Source of the DNA: an uncultured Muribaculum sp.
Lineage (GTDB): Bacteria; Bacteroidota; Bacteroidia; Bacteroidales; Muribaculaceae
NCBI RefSeq assembly: GCF_910583865.1
Contig: NZ_CAJTYX010000012.1
Location: forward strand, 1 to 64,000
Reading direction: 5' to 3'
DNA length: 64,000 nucleotides
The notes under the pieces were generated by a model. That model did not search any database. It saw only the letters and a list, made by a program, of their open reading frames with translations, and was not told where the DNA came from. The position numbers were made by a program, and so were the translations under genes. Below are positions 9,167 to 17,896 of this stretch, one piece after another (the stretch's first letter is position 1; every line of letters begins with the position of its first letter).

Positions 9167-10171
9167 CTATTTTTTCTTATGAACGGGGAATTGCATTGAA
9201 TTTATCACATCGCCTCCGCGAAGCCGCAGCCATGTGTCGAGCCGCGGTTCGCCTTCATAAAGCACGATTACGCGTGCTCCGTTCTTGCCAAGATGGTTGT
9301 AGACGGTCTTGCCCCCGGAATAGCGTCCGTAGGCAAGTAGCACGCCGGCAAACTGTGTGGCGAAGTCGTTGTCGTGGTCGTGGCCGCAGAACACACCGAA
9401 TACGTCGCCCATCTCCTTTATCGAGGCGAACATGCCGCTGTTGGCGGCCTGGCAACATATCTCCTCACCTTTGGTGCCGAGAAGGAAGTTCCGTGTGTCG
9501 CCCTGTGCAGCGGCATATTCCTGCAATGGTATGTGCATGAACATCAGCGAAGGCAACGGCGCTCCGGCAGCCTCGGTGCGTGAGGCGCTCTGCGCCCTGT
9601 ACCAACCTATCTGGTCGTACGTGAACCATGCATATTTGCCTATCCCCGGCACACGTGCGCCGGAATGGCTGTCGAGGCAATAGAATGCTCCGACCGGGCG
9701 CTCGGACCCGTCGCTTCCGAGCAGGTCGATCACGTAGTCGGGGCTGTCGACTCCCATGGGGCGGGGCGGCATTATGCATCCGGGCATCACCTGCAAGGCA
9801 TCGTACATCTGCGGGAGCGTCATGTCGAACTGTTCGTCGTGGTTGCCGAATACCATGGCCCATGGCAGTCCCCGGCGTGTAATCGGTTCGGTAAGTTCTG
9901 TCAATGCCTCGGCCACACCATCGGCATAGACGAGGTCGCCCGTGATGATGACGAAATCGGGATTTTCCGCGTCAAGGACCTCGTCCATCATCTCTGTGGC
10001 CGCCCGCGAGGCCTTTTTGCCATGCTTGTAGTGTATGTCGGTGAATTGCACTATCTTAAGCTTTCCTTCCGGATTGAAACGCAGTGACGACTGCACTTGG
10101 GCGGCAGCGGGGATGAAACATGCCAACAGCATGGCCACGGACAGGATGATGGCTAACGGATGACGGATCAT
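9167..10171 (-). CDS. Exported calcineurin-like metallophosphoesterase
   Basis: Predicted periplasmic or surface phosphatase/phosphodiesterase with a dinuclear metal site. After a signal peptide (about 1-25), the family motifs appear in order: FTDIHY (Asp45, His47), TGDLVY (about 78), GNHDE (109-113) and, near the C-terminal third, CGHDHDND. The full set of metal ligands is present, so it should be active. The substrate is unknown; relatives are often annotated as purple acid phosphatase-like. It is the last gene of the run led by the tubulin-like gene, 29 bp after the FGE-fold gene, so it may act with those exported proteins. Confidence 0.85.
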   Translation of the reverse strand: MIRHPLAIILSVAMLLACFIPAAAQVQSSLRFNPEGKLKIVQFTDIHYKHGKKASRAATEMMDEVLDAENPDFVIITGDLVYADGVAEALTELTEPITRRGLPWAMVFGNHDEQFDMTLPQMYDALQVMPGCIMPPRPMGVDSPDYVIDLLGSDGSERPVGAFYCLDSHSGARVPGIGKYAWFTYDQIGWYRAQSASRTEAAGAPLPSLMFMHIPLQEYAAAQGDTRNFLLGTKGEEICCQAANSGMFASIKEMGDVFGVFCGHDHDNDFATQFAGVLLAYGRYSGGKTVYNHLGKNGARVIVLYEGEPRLDTWLRLRGGDVINSMQFPVHKKK

Positions 10172-10200
10172 ATGTTTGATATCCTATTGACGGTTTAAAA

Positions 10201-11337
10201 TCAGTCGGTGGTGAGTACGAGACGGAAACCGGTGGAACGTTCGCGCATGTTCTCCTCTACACGACGGCGGTATGCGTTGCGGAGATGATCTACGCTTTCG
10301 CTGTCCCATCCGCCGCCTCGGCGCACGCGGTTTTTCGACGGCGACGAACCGAACTGGTCGACTACATCTTTCTTAGGATAGTCGTTCTTATAATCCTCGC
10401 AAAGTTCCCAGACGTTGCCGCTCATGTCGTAGACACCGATTTCATTTGGTTTGAGCGACTTCACCGGCTGTGGACGCGACGAGCTGTTGATGTACCAGAA
10501 GCCCACTTCCTCGGCGGTGTTGTCACCGCTGTACTTGAAGTTGCCGGTCTTGTGGCCCCCACGTGCGGCATACTCCCATTCGGCCTCTGTCGGTAGGCGG
10601 AAGTTGACACGGGTAAGTTGGTTGAGGGCGCGGATGAATTCGTGTGCGTCGTTCCAGCTGACATTGGTCACGGGCAGCTGCGGGTCTTTTATCACCGAGG
10701 GGTTTGAGTTCATCACATATTCCCAGAGTTCCTGGGTGACCTCCGTCTCCCCGATGTAGAAGTCCTTGGAGATGGTCACCCAGTGCACCGGTTTTTCATC
10801 ATCCTCGTTGCTTCCCTGCTCGGGGGTGGCACCCATTTTGTACATGCCTGATTTGACTTTTATCATGTTGAAGGTCACGGGTTGTCCCTGGTCGGTGGCC
10901 ATACCTCCGATGGACGCTCCGGCGCGTGCGGGGAGTGTCACCGGCACGAGATCGCCGAGCCCCTTTTTCTCCTGCGGCTTTGGCATGACGTTGAGCACGT
11001 AGGTGGTGTTGGCCTTTACCGCTTCGGGGAAATCGTAGCGCAGAGGCACGTACTGCGAAGTCTTTACATTGAGCCAGTTGGAGCCTTCGGGCATGTAGAT
11101 CCAGTATTCGCCTTCCTTCGGTTCGGACTTGATGATGTCGCCTTCGAATGACGCTTCGGGCACTGCGAGGCCAAGTCGCACGAGGGCGCATGGGTTGCCG
11201 TTGGCATCGGATACCTGGTGGACGACGGCGCTGAGGTCGGACGGGTCTGCCCGGAATTCGCGCACCATAAGTTCCTGCGCCATAGCGCCGGCTATCATGA
11301 ATAGGGTTGCAAGAAATGTTGTGACAATACGTTTCAT
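10201..11337 (-). CDS. Exported FGE-sulfatase (SUMF1) fold protein, probably non-catalytic
   Basis: Signal peptide (about 1-20), then an N-terminal beta domain of ~110 residues resembling PEGA-type domains (ending near ANTTYVLNV), then an FGE/SUMF1 fold from about 155 to the end. Family landmarks are visible: FYIGETEVTQELWEYVMNSN, RLPTEAEWEYAARGG, GNVWELCED and STGFRLV. Where true formylglycine-generating enzymes have the copper-binding cysteine pair, this protein reads RRGGGWDSESVDHLRNAYRRR region residues without cysteine. It is therefore unlikely to activate sulfatases and more likely a binding or structural module, as in the gliding/T9SS proteins GldJ and GldK. It sits 47 bp after the NTF2-like gene in the tubulin-like operon. 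Confidence 0.8.
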   Translation of the reverse strand: MKRIVTTFLATLFMIAGAMAQELMVREFRADPSDLSAVVHQVSDANGNPCALVRLGLAVPEASFEGDIIKSEPKEGEYWIYMPEGSNWLNVKTSQYVPLRYDFPEAVKANTTYVLNVMPKPQEKKGLGDLVPVTLPARAGASIGGMATDQGQPVTFNMIKVKSGMYKMGATPEQGSNEDDEKPVHWVTISKDFYIGETEVTQELWEYVMNSNPSVIKDPQLPVTNVSWNDAHEFIRALNQLTRVNFRLPTEAEWEYAARGGHKTGNFKYSGDNTAEEVGFWYINSSSRPQPVKSLKPNEIGVYDMSGNVWELCEDYKNDYPKKDVVDQFGSSPSKNRVRRGGGWDSESVDHLRNAYRRRVEENMRERSTGFRLVLTTD

Positions 11338-11384
11338 GGGTTATAAGTCTATTATTACGTATTACGTTGAGAATCAAATGGAAA

Positions 11385-12398
11385 TCAGTTGCGGTCGAGC
11401 GTGAACGATGCGTTTTCGGAAGGCTCAGGGAGCTTGAAATCGCCCATGGTGAAGGCGGTGTCCTGGAGAGGCTGCCACGTGCGCACGTGGATTTTTGGAT
11501 GGTCCTCGTCATTGAAGTCCCATATGAGGAACACGATGCCCTCGTCGGAGTATCCCCTTGTGTGCCATTGCTGGCGGAGCGTCACTCCGTAGTAATTAGG
11601 TTTTGATGCGTGGCGCACAACGCGGTAGTCGTCGAACTTCACATTGACGTAGCCGCCGCGCTTCTGGCGGTCGAACACGATCTTGAGCTTGCTGAGATAT
11701 TGCTGCTTGTTCTGCTTGACATACTCTACCTTCGTGGGGTTGGCAAGGGCTATGTCGCTGCGGCGACGGTCGGTGACCACGCGTCCGGTGATTATGAGGG
11801 CATCGTCGCTGAACAGGTCGTCGAGCATGCGTATGTCTTTCTGGCAGTAGGCGTTGCGCAGCTTCTCGCACCAATTGATGATCTGCATGCGGTTGGCGGC
11901 ATCGCCAAGGCGTGCGCCGTCGCGCAGGAGTGTTAGATACTGCGTGTTCTCCATCGCGAAGTTGAAGTCGGCGAGCTTGCCTGTCGGAGTGAAGTCGAGC
12001 ACCACTTCCTGGGCGAGCGGCCCTTCGTAGGTGTCGTCGAGCGGCTTCATGTCGACCTGTTGGTTGCGCACCTGGAGGCCGCGCATCGAACCGTTGGAAT
12101 TCTTTTCCTTAAGGAGCTGTCCCACGTAGTCGTCCTGCGCGGTGGTGAAATGCACGTTTTCCCATGTCATCACTATCGACTGCTTGGCGTCGGTGGTGAG
12201 GTCGATGCCGGCGAAGTTGATGTCGGCGCCGGTGGCTGCGGCGGTGTTTATAGCGGAAAACAGTCGTGACACGTTCTGCTCTATCGCCGACTTTACAGCC
12301 GGGCTTACCGTGGTGGGTGCGAGCTTGAAGTCATAAGCACCCTGGGCCGATGCTGCCAGCCCGAGGGTAAGAAATAAAAGTGAGATGTATTTTTTCAT
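11385..12398 (-). CDS. Exported protein of unknown function in the tubulin-like operon
   Basis: I do not recognise the family with certainty. The ATG at 12398 gives a clean signal peptide (MKKYISLLFLTLGLAASAQG), so I prefer it over a GTG 15 bp upstream. The mature ~318 residues show a conserved-looking middle (NWCEKLRNAYCQKDIRMLDDLFSDDALIITG region, about 180-215) that resembles an NTF2/SnoaL-like cone fold. A C-terminal beta-rich half follows, with YYGVTLRQQW and HPKIHVRTWQP. The protein ends just before the FGE-fold gene. No catalytic residues can be named; a binding or scaffold role in the periplasm is inferred only from export and context. Confidence 0.7.
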   Translation of the reverse strand: MKKYISLLFLTLGLAASAQGAYDFKLAPTTVSPAVKSAIEQNVSRLFSAINTAAATGADINFAGIDLTTDAKQSIVMTWENVHFTTAQDDYVGQLLKEKNSNGSMRGLQVRNQQVDMKPLDDTYEGPLAQEVVLDFTPTGKLADFNFAMENTQYLTLLRDGARLGDAANRMQIINWCEKLRNAYCQKDIRMLDDLFSDDALIITGRVVTDRRRSDIALANPTKVEYVKQNKQQYLSKLKIVFDRQKRGGYVNVKFDDYRVVRHASKPNYYGVTLRQQWHTRGYSDEGIVFLIWDFNDEDHPKIHVRTWQPLQDTAFTMGDFKLPEPSENASFTLDRN

Positions 12399-12491
12399 AT
12401 CGTATATTTGCACGTTTGTTTCATGAAGAAGGACCTCTAAATCGGTTCGGTATGGTGGTTTGTCAGTCGGCGGTCAGGTGCGTCGCTCGTC

Positions 12492-13349
12492 CTATCTGCT
12501 GCGTGGGGTGAACCATACGGCATATTTCCCGCCGTAGGATGCGAGATGCCCCGTCGTTCCCGACACGTAATCGTGGCGGTTGTCGTCGGCACCGGGGCCG
12601 AGCAGGGCGATTATCGAACCGTCGTTGTTGATTATCAGCCAGTATGCTCCTGCCGCGTCGCGACATGTGGGGAGTGCGCCGTAGCCGCGCAGTTTGCCGG
12701 TAGTCTTGTAGATGTTGAGGAGATAGGCGGCTTTGCGGGCGTCGGAGCTTTCGAGCAGTTCGGAAATCATATCGGCTACACGGCTGTCGTCGCCCTCGGC
12801 GGCATGGTATTCTATCGGCGCGGGTTCGTCGTCCCACAGGTCGTCGCTGAATGTGTCGCCGAAAAGCATTCCCAGCATCATGAGTCCTGCGGCAGCGGCC
12901 TCTGGCGAGAATGTATCGGTCTCCGAGGATGGTGCGGTCGTCTCGGCTATGGCTGGCGCCGGAGTCTCGGCGGGTGTGGGGACGGGTGTCGCCGGTTCTG
13001 CTGCCTGAGCGGGTTTGTTCGAGGCGAATGCAGAAATGGGGATGTAGCCGAATACGTAGTTGGCGTTGCCGCGCTTTCCGGTGATGTATTTTATCGCTCC
13101 GAGTTCGGCGGCGGCCACCTTGCGCGGCTCTCCACTCTCCTCCAGGTATTCGTTCATGAAGTTGGTGAGGGTCAGGCACACCGTCTCACGCGCCTCGTCG
13201 GCATTCTCCATGGTCGATTCCGCAAAGACATAGGCCGGATCAAGCTTGATTTTGTTGATCTCTTTTGTCTGCGACTCGCTTTGGGCCGACATCAGCATCG
13301 GTAGGCAGGCCGAAAGGATGCAAAAGAAAAGGCGATTGATAATTCTCAT
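12492..13349 (-). CDS. Exported protein of unknown function with a Pro/Ala linker
   Basis: Not assignable to a known family. It has a signal peptide (about 1-22) and an N-terminal domain (about 23-110) with conserved-looking MNEYLEESGEPRKVAAAELG and YVFGYIPIS segments. A low-complexity Pro/Ala/Thr linker follows (about 112-145), then a C-terminal domain (about 185-285) ending in YGGKYAVWFTPRSR. The two-domain, linker-joined layout suits an exported protein bridging partners. It lies between two other exported proteins of the same operon. Confidence 0.7.
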   Translation of the reverse strand: MRIINRLFFCILSACLPMLMSAQSESQTKEINKIKLDPAYVFAESTMENADEARETVCLTLTNFMNEYLEESGEPRKVAAAELGAIKYITGKRGNANYVFGYIPISAFASNKPAQAAEPATPVPTPAETPAPAIAETTAPSSETDTFSPEAAAAGLMMLGMLFGDTFSDDLWDDEPAPIEYHAAEGDDSRVADMISELLESSDARKAAYLLNIYKTTGKLRGYGALPTCRDAAGAYWLIINNDGSIIALLGPGADDNRHDYVSGTTGHLASYGGKYAVWFTPRSR

Positions 13350-13387
13350 ATTCGTTATTGATAAATCTTTTTAAGAGAGAGTTATTT

Positions 13388-14536
13388 TTATTTGTCGGGT
13401 GTCGGAGGTTCGCCGAAGAGCGCCGCGACACGCGACATGGGTATATATGGGGTAAGGCGGCACTTTATTCGGCCCTGTCGTTCATCAAGCTGCGACACGT
13501 CGGCGGTGATACGCATCAGGTGGCAGTAGCCTTCAGCTGCATTTCTGAGCACGAGATAGCACGTGGCCGTCCCGTCGGCAAAATCGCCGACTCCGAAGAA
13601 TGGCGAGCAGCCGTGGCTACGGAAATAACCGAGCGCATTGTTGACCGCTACCGTGATTGGTGGGAGGGGGTTGTAGCAATCGACTTTCATGTCGAATGTG
13701 AAATCGTTAGGAATCGCGCCTGTCACCAGGAGGGTGGCAAGGGATTCGAGAGGATAGTGTCCGGAATATATAGGGACGAACAGCGAATCGGCATGCTCTT
13801 CTTTCCGGAAATATCGGTTGGAGGTGAGATTGTCAAGGAGATATGATTCACCAGGGAGGATGTAGTAGTTCTTGTGGTAGATCGGGACAAGTCTCTTTCT
13901 GGATGGTACGACAGCTTCCGGAGGGGCTGTATCCACGAAAGATGTGAGATTGTCCACGAGGCGGCGCTCGTTTTCAATCATCGATGTGCCGTGGAGTAGA
14001 TCGTAATCGATGGGAAACTCGATATGGTACAGCGGTCTGTCGTCTTTAATCCATTCTATCCGATAGCGGTTTCCGTTGAGATTTGTCACAGTGACCGCAA
14101 GGGTGGTGTCTGTGGCAACGGGATAGAGCTGCCGGAATCCGGATTTCGAGCATGTCACGTGGTCCTCGGCGAGCATCTTCTCCACGCTCTTGACGCGCTT
14201 TCCCGGGAGGTCGGCATCGAGTGCGTAGCGTTCCAGAAAGTCGAATACCGGACGATATGGCATCAAGCCTCGCTGGCTGTCGGAAAACATGCGGTAGCCG
14301 ACATGCGTCACGCGGCCTGCGGCCATGTCGACGCGCACTTTCCGTTTCTTGAAGTCGAGCAGTAGGGTGGTGTCGCCAAGTTCCGATAATTCTCCGGAAT
14401 CCGGGACGCCGGGGACTGCCCGGAGCATGCGCTCCAGGCAATCTGCGTCGTAAGATACAGGTGCACCAAACGCTGCCGACCCACCAAAGGCCGACAGCGT
14501 CAGTGTAAATGTAATTATGTTGGCGAAAAGTTTCAT
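13388..14536 (-). CDS. Exported protein of unknown function (382 aa)
   Basis: I do not recognise this protein. It begins with a signal peptide (about 1-24, MKLFANIITFTLTLSAFGGS). The mature part is a soluble alpha/beta protein without transmembrane segments, with a segment DTTLLLDFKKRKVRVDMAAGR early and FRSHGCSPFFGVGDFADG late. It follows the zinc-ribbon/TM gene after 46 bp and precedes another exported protein after 38 bp. Co-transcription with the tubulin-like gene is likely. The function is unknown. Confidence 0.7.
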   Translation of the reverse strand: MKLFANIITFTLTLSAFGGSAAFGAPVSYDADCLERMLRAVPGVPDSGELSELGDTTLLLDFKKRKVRVDMAAGRVTHVGYRMFSDSQRGLMPYRPVFDFLERYALDADLPGKRVKSVEKMLAEDHVTCSKSGFRQLYPVATDTTLAVTVTNLNGNRYRIEWIKDDRPLYHIEFPIDYDLLHGTSMIENERRLVDNLTSFVDTAPPEAVVPSRKRLVPIYHKNYYILPGESYLLDNLTSNRYFRKEEHADSLFVPIYSGHYPLESLATLLVTGAIPNDFTFDMKVDCYNPLPPITVAVNNALGYFRSHGCSPFFGVGDFADGTATCYLVLRNAAEGYCHLMRITADVSQLDERQGRIKCRLTPYIPMSRVAALFGEPPTPDK

Positions 14537-14582
14537 TCGTCAATCAAGGTCCGGAGGATGTCGTATGACATTCCTCTGTCTG

Positions 14583-15260
14583 TCAGTTCACACCGATGGT
14601 GATCTGTCTCGCTGTCTCGTCGGGACGTTCGAGCATTCCTGAAGCAAGTTTGCCGTTGACAAACTTGCATCGGGAAATCTTGTCACCCGGGTTCAGCTGC
14701 AACTGCTGTCCGTTATGGAGATTGAGCGAGTACGACTTCGTCACTTTCACATCGCCGTTAGGACCGTTGGGGCGGCCGTTCTTCGCCGGACCTGTGTAGA
14801 GTCCGTAGGGGAGGGCGTAACCGGTGAGATAGTTGGTCGGCTGCTCGGTTGTTCCCCCATTGTTGTCATCGGTTTTGTTTCCCCCTTTCGCTTCTGATTC
14901 AGGCTCGGTGACGGGGGCTACGGTGTCGGTTTGGGCTGTCTCTGCTACTACTACAGTGTCGGTAGTGGCCTGTTTCACCACTTCCACGACATTTTCTTTC
15001 GGATCTGCTTTGGCCTCGGGGGTCTTTTCACCGGAGAATACTCCGAGGAAATAGCATACAGCGAGGGCTACTACTACGACACCGCCTACGATGCCGCCGA
15101 TGACGGCACCGCCGGGTCCACTCTTTACCTCCACGATCATATCCTTCTTGCAGTCGGGGCAGATCTTCTCCGCGCCCTCTGCTATCTCGAATGTCTTGTT
15201 CTCGTTGGCTGTCTGGCAGTTGCCGACGTTCATGCAACGATACTTCTTTACATTTGCCAT
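14583..15260 (-). CDS. Zinc-ribbon, single-TM, MORN-like C-terminal protein
   Basis: Likely to span the inner membrane. The N-terminal ~45 residues hold a four-cysteine zinc ribbon (Cys9, Cys15, Cys34, Cys37). A glycine-rich transmembrane helix follows at about 51-74, then an acidic/Thr-rich linker (about 76-145), then a C-terminal region with MORN-like turns (YGLYTGPAKNGRPNGPNG; KFVNGKLASGML). The expected topology is zinc ribbon inside, MORN-like part in the periplasm. Placed directly after the tubulin-like gene (41 bp), it could couple the cytoplasmic GTPase to the exported proteins encoded downstream. That coupling is inference. Confidence 0.75.
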   Translation of the reverse strand: MANVKKYRCMNVGNCQTANENKTFEIAEGAEKICPDCKKDMIVEVKSGPGGAVIGGIVGGVVVVALAVCYFLGVFSGEKTPEAKADPKENVVEVVKQATTDTVVVAETAQTDTVAPVTEPESEAKGGNKTDDNNGGTTEQPTNYLTGYALPYGLYTGPAKNGRPNGPNGDVKVTKSYSLNLHNGQQLQLNPGDKISRCKFVNGKLASGMLERPDETARQITIGVN

Positions 15261-15301
15261 TGCTTAAATTTTATATGTCAGTTTATTGTTAAATCGTTAA
15301 A

Positions 15302-17839
15302 TCAGCGTTGGGGACGGTAGGTGGCGATGAGTTTCTTGGCCTCCATGGTCCAATTGACGAAATCGTTGTAACGCGACTTGGGAGTGGGGTTCTCCTCCTT
15401 CATCACCTTGCCGACGACAGCCATGAACTCCGCATCGGTCTCTTTCAGCTTGTCCTGTATGGCCTTAAGCGCGGCGGGATCTACATCCTCAAGGCGTGAG
15501 GCAAGAGCCTCGCGGGCTATGCGGATGGTCTCTTTGGCGTGGTTCTCGATAAGGCGGTCATCATAGGCCATCTCCGTGAACTTGGAGTATCCCCAAGGCA
15601 CGATGGTGGAGTTGCCGAATATGTCAGGCTCGCCGGCTGCGCCCCATTGCTCGGAAGTGGACGAGTCGAACTGTATCGCACCAAGTCCGAGGGCAAGCAT
15701 CATGTAGGGCATCACTTCGGCACGCAGTTGGTCGGGAGTTTTTGGCGGACGTGCGGAGAGCGATCTGTAGTCCTCTGCCTTGCCTTCTGATGTTAGCACG
15801 ATTGAGTTGGACGGATTGGCGGCGATGAGGCGGTCGAACTCTGCCTTCAGCATTGGCAGCGAGCCGATAGCGCGCATCGGGAAGCAGTTCTCGACAATCA
15901 TCACGGTTATTTCGTTGGGTCGTGCGCCCTCGGTGCTTACTGCCACGGAGGCACCAGTGCCGCCGGGGATGGCGCCCTGGAGCTTGCGTTTCAGTTCATC
16001 GGCAAACTGCATGAGCGCGGGATCCTTTGCTTTCGGAAGGGTTACGAGCACGCGTTTGATGAGGATGTTCTTGCCTACCTCGGGAGCTGCTGTGTTGGCG
16101 TTGTTCAGAAGAATCTCATTCTGGTTGATTTCAAGGAAAGCGCCGCTTGCTTGTATGATGTCCTGGGCGAAACGTCCGAGAGCCATGTCGTTACCTCCGA
16201 ACTTGTGTTGCAGACGCTCGAGAATGGGCACGTCGAGCACTTTTTCGGTGCGCTCCACGAGCAGATCATTGTGGAACGTGCGGATAGTCTCGAACACCTG
16301 GCCGAGGAATGCGCTTGATATGGTGTTCTCTGACAGATTGGTGACGTTGGCGAAACGTCCTTCGCTGCTGAGGGCATCGACGATAGCAGAACGCACGCTG
16401 TCGGTGATGGTGCTCATGCGGTCGTGGTCACCATTGAGGCGGCGTTCGAGATCCTTCATGCGGTTGCGGTTGTAGAACTTGACGATAGGATCGGTAAGCG
16501 TCTCTGTTCCGTCGCGGTTCTCACCTTCGGCAAGGGTCTCCATGTCGCTGAGTGCGGCCATGCGTTCTTTAGTGAACTTGTACAGTTCGTCGAAGCGCGA
16601 TTCAAAGCCGATAAGGCGTGTGTTGAGATCGTTGAAACGCTGTTCGAGATTCTCCAGAAGGGGCTTCGTGAAGATATCGACGGCTGCACGCTCCGTCATG
16701 GCTGAATAGAGCAGCTTGGCATAGTGTGTGGCACGCTCGAAGCGGTTGCCGAAGATGATCTGGCGCTTTACTATGTTGGTGTTGAGCACATCTTCCTTTG
16801 CCTGGTTGATGATGCCTTTGAATTCGTTGATTTTGGTGTCGAGGTCGGGTATTGTTTTCTCCGAGCAGTCAAGAGCCTGCTCGCGCATCTGCTTGGCGAG
16901 TTCGGCCACGACGTGGCGCACGCTGACGAGGGCTATGCGTCCGTCGGCCCACTCGCGGAACAGGTATTTCTCCACGCCTTCGGCTATCTGCTTGGCGTAT
17001 GTGTCGAGGCTGCGTGCCTTGTCACGATAGAAATTCTCCACGCCCACGCTGCGAAAACCTTCGGCATATCCGCCTCGGCAGAGGTCGACGAGCTTGTCGA
17101 AAGGATGCTGTGTGCCCTTGGCGGCTTCGGCCCAGCGGTCGACACATGGATTCCAGTAGCTTGCGAAGTCACCTACGGGCCATTTCTCTTTCTCGTCGGA
17201 ATCGATGACATGCTGCTTCAGGCGCAGATGTTCGGGAGTGAGTTTCCACGAGCCTCGGCGTCCCGGGTCACGCACGTATGTCACCTCGTCGAACGAAGGT
17301 GCTTCCTCGCGGTATCCGGAAGTGTTGCTCCAGTTGTTATATTTAAGTTGCAGCAGGGCGCTGCTGCCGAGTGTGTAGGCGATGTGTTCCTGAAGTTCGG
17401 TTTCCGGCACGATGATACGTTTGATGCCGAACGAGCCGATGGCACGTGTGCGCACCGGCATCGGTGTGCCCTCTTCAGGATCGGCGGTCTCGTCATACTC
17501 GTCGCGATTGTTGCTTAGGTTCTCGAAAGTGTAGAAACGTCCCAGTTCCTGACCCATCTGGTCGAGGGGCGAGAAGATGCGGCTGTAGACGAAATCGGCT
17601 ACCAGCCCGGAAAGTTGCACTGGGTCGTTGACGGTGTATCCGAAGTCGTTGCGGTTTGTGTAGAGTATGAGGCCGCCGGCAATGTTGACCTCCTGGGGTA
17701 TCGCACCTTTCTTGACATTCTCGGGTGTGGGGTTGGCATAAGTGAGGTAAAGGCGTCCTGTCTCTACTGTCGTCGATACGTCGTAGGGAGGGGTCGACAC
17801 GCGTGTGCCCCATTCCATATTGTAGTGTGAGGTGAACAT
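15302..17839 (-). CDS. Tubulin/FtsZ-like GTPase, main C-terminal part of an interrupted gene
   Basis: This is the larger part of a Tubulin_2-type (FtsZl-1-like) protein. It lies in the same frame as the upstream fragment (17894-18514), split from it by a single TGA. The reading frame is open back to 17893; the first ATG is at 17839. It carries the rest of the GTPase core, then a long C-terminal extension with a probable coiled coil (about residues 330-480 of this part, e.g. LLENLEQRFNDLNTRLIGFE) and a helical tail. Without the TGA the protein would be 1070 aa. The isolated part lacks the nucleotide-binding loops and should not bind GTP by itself. Neighbours are a three-TM protein upstream and a zinc-ribbon/TM protein downstream. 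Confidence 0.82.
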   Translation of the reverse strand: MFTSHYNMEWGTRVSTPPYDVSTTVETGRLYLTYANPTPENVKKGAIPQEVNIAGGLILYTNRNDFGYTVNDPVQLSGLVADFVYSRIFSPLDQMGQELGRFYTFENLSNNRDEYDETADPEEGTPMPVRTRAIGSFGIKRIIVPETELQEHIAYTLGSSALLQLKYNNWSNTSGYREEAPSFDEVTYVRDPGRRGSWKLTPEHLRLKQHVIDSDEKEKWPVGDFASYWNPCVDRWAEAAKGTQHPFDKLVDLCRGGYAEGFRSVGVENFYRDKARSLDTYAKQIAEGVEKYLFREWADGRIALVSVRHVVAELAKQMREQALDCSEKTIPDLDTKINEFKGIINQAKEDVLNTNIVKRQIIFGNRFERATHYAKLLYSAMTERAAVDIFTKPLLENLEQRFNDLNTRLIGFESRFDELYKFTKERMAALSDMETLAEGENRDGTETLTDPIVKFYNRNRMKDLERRLNGDHDRMSTITDSVRSAIVDALSSEGRFANVTNLSENTISSAFLGQVFETIRTFHNDLLVERTEKVLDVPILERLQHKFGGNDMALGRFAQDIIQASGAFLEINQNEILLNNANTAAPEVGKNILIKRVLVTLPKAKDPALMQFADELKRKLQGAIPGGTGASVAVSTEGARPNEITVMIVENCFPMRAIGSLPMLKAEFDRLIAANPSNSIVLTSEGKAEDYRSLSARPPKTPDQLRAEVMPYMMLALGLGAIQFDSSTSEQWGAAGEPDIFGNSTIVPWGYSKFTEMAYDDRLIENHAKETIRIAREALASRLEDVDPAALKAIQDKLKETDAEFMAVVGKVMKEENPTPKSRYNDFVNWTMEAKKLIATYRPQR

Positions 17840-17893
17840 GTTGTTCAGCTCCAGCAGAGCGCCGTAGCCGTTGGCCTTGTAGCGTCCGTTGTC

Positions 17894-17896
17894 TCA
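17894..17896 (-). other. In-frame TGA interrupting the tubulin-like gene
   Basis: The coding frame runs ...AAT CCA CAG CCC AAC TGA GAC AAC GGA CGC... with no loss of frame on either side. One substitution (for example TGG to TGA) would explain it. No obvious SECIS-type hairpin follows. Confidence 0.85.

Noticed and set aside
10201..11337. FGE-fold protein as the sulfatase activator
   Set aside because: The catalytic Cys pair is missing, oxygen-dependent FGE would not work in an anaerobe, and an anSME gene sits next to the sulfatase.
17894..17896. TGA as a selenocysteine codon
   Set aside because: No convincing SECIS-like hairpin follows at once, tubulin-like proteins are not known selenoproteins, and a TGG-to-TGA change is simpler.
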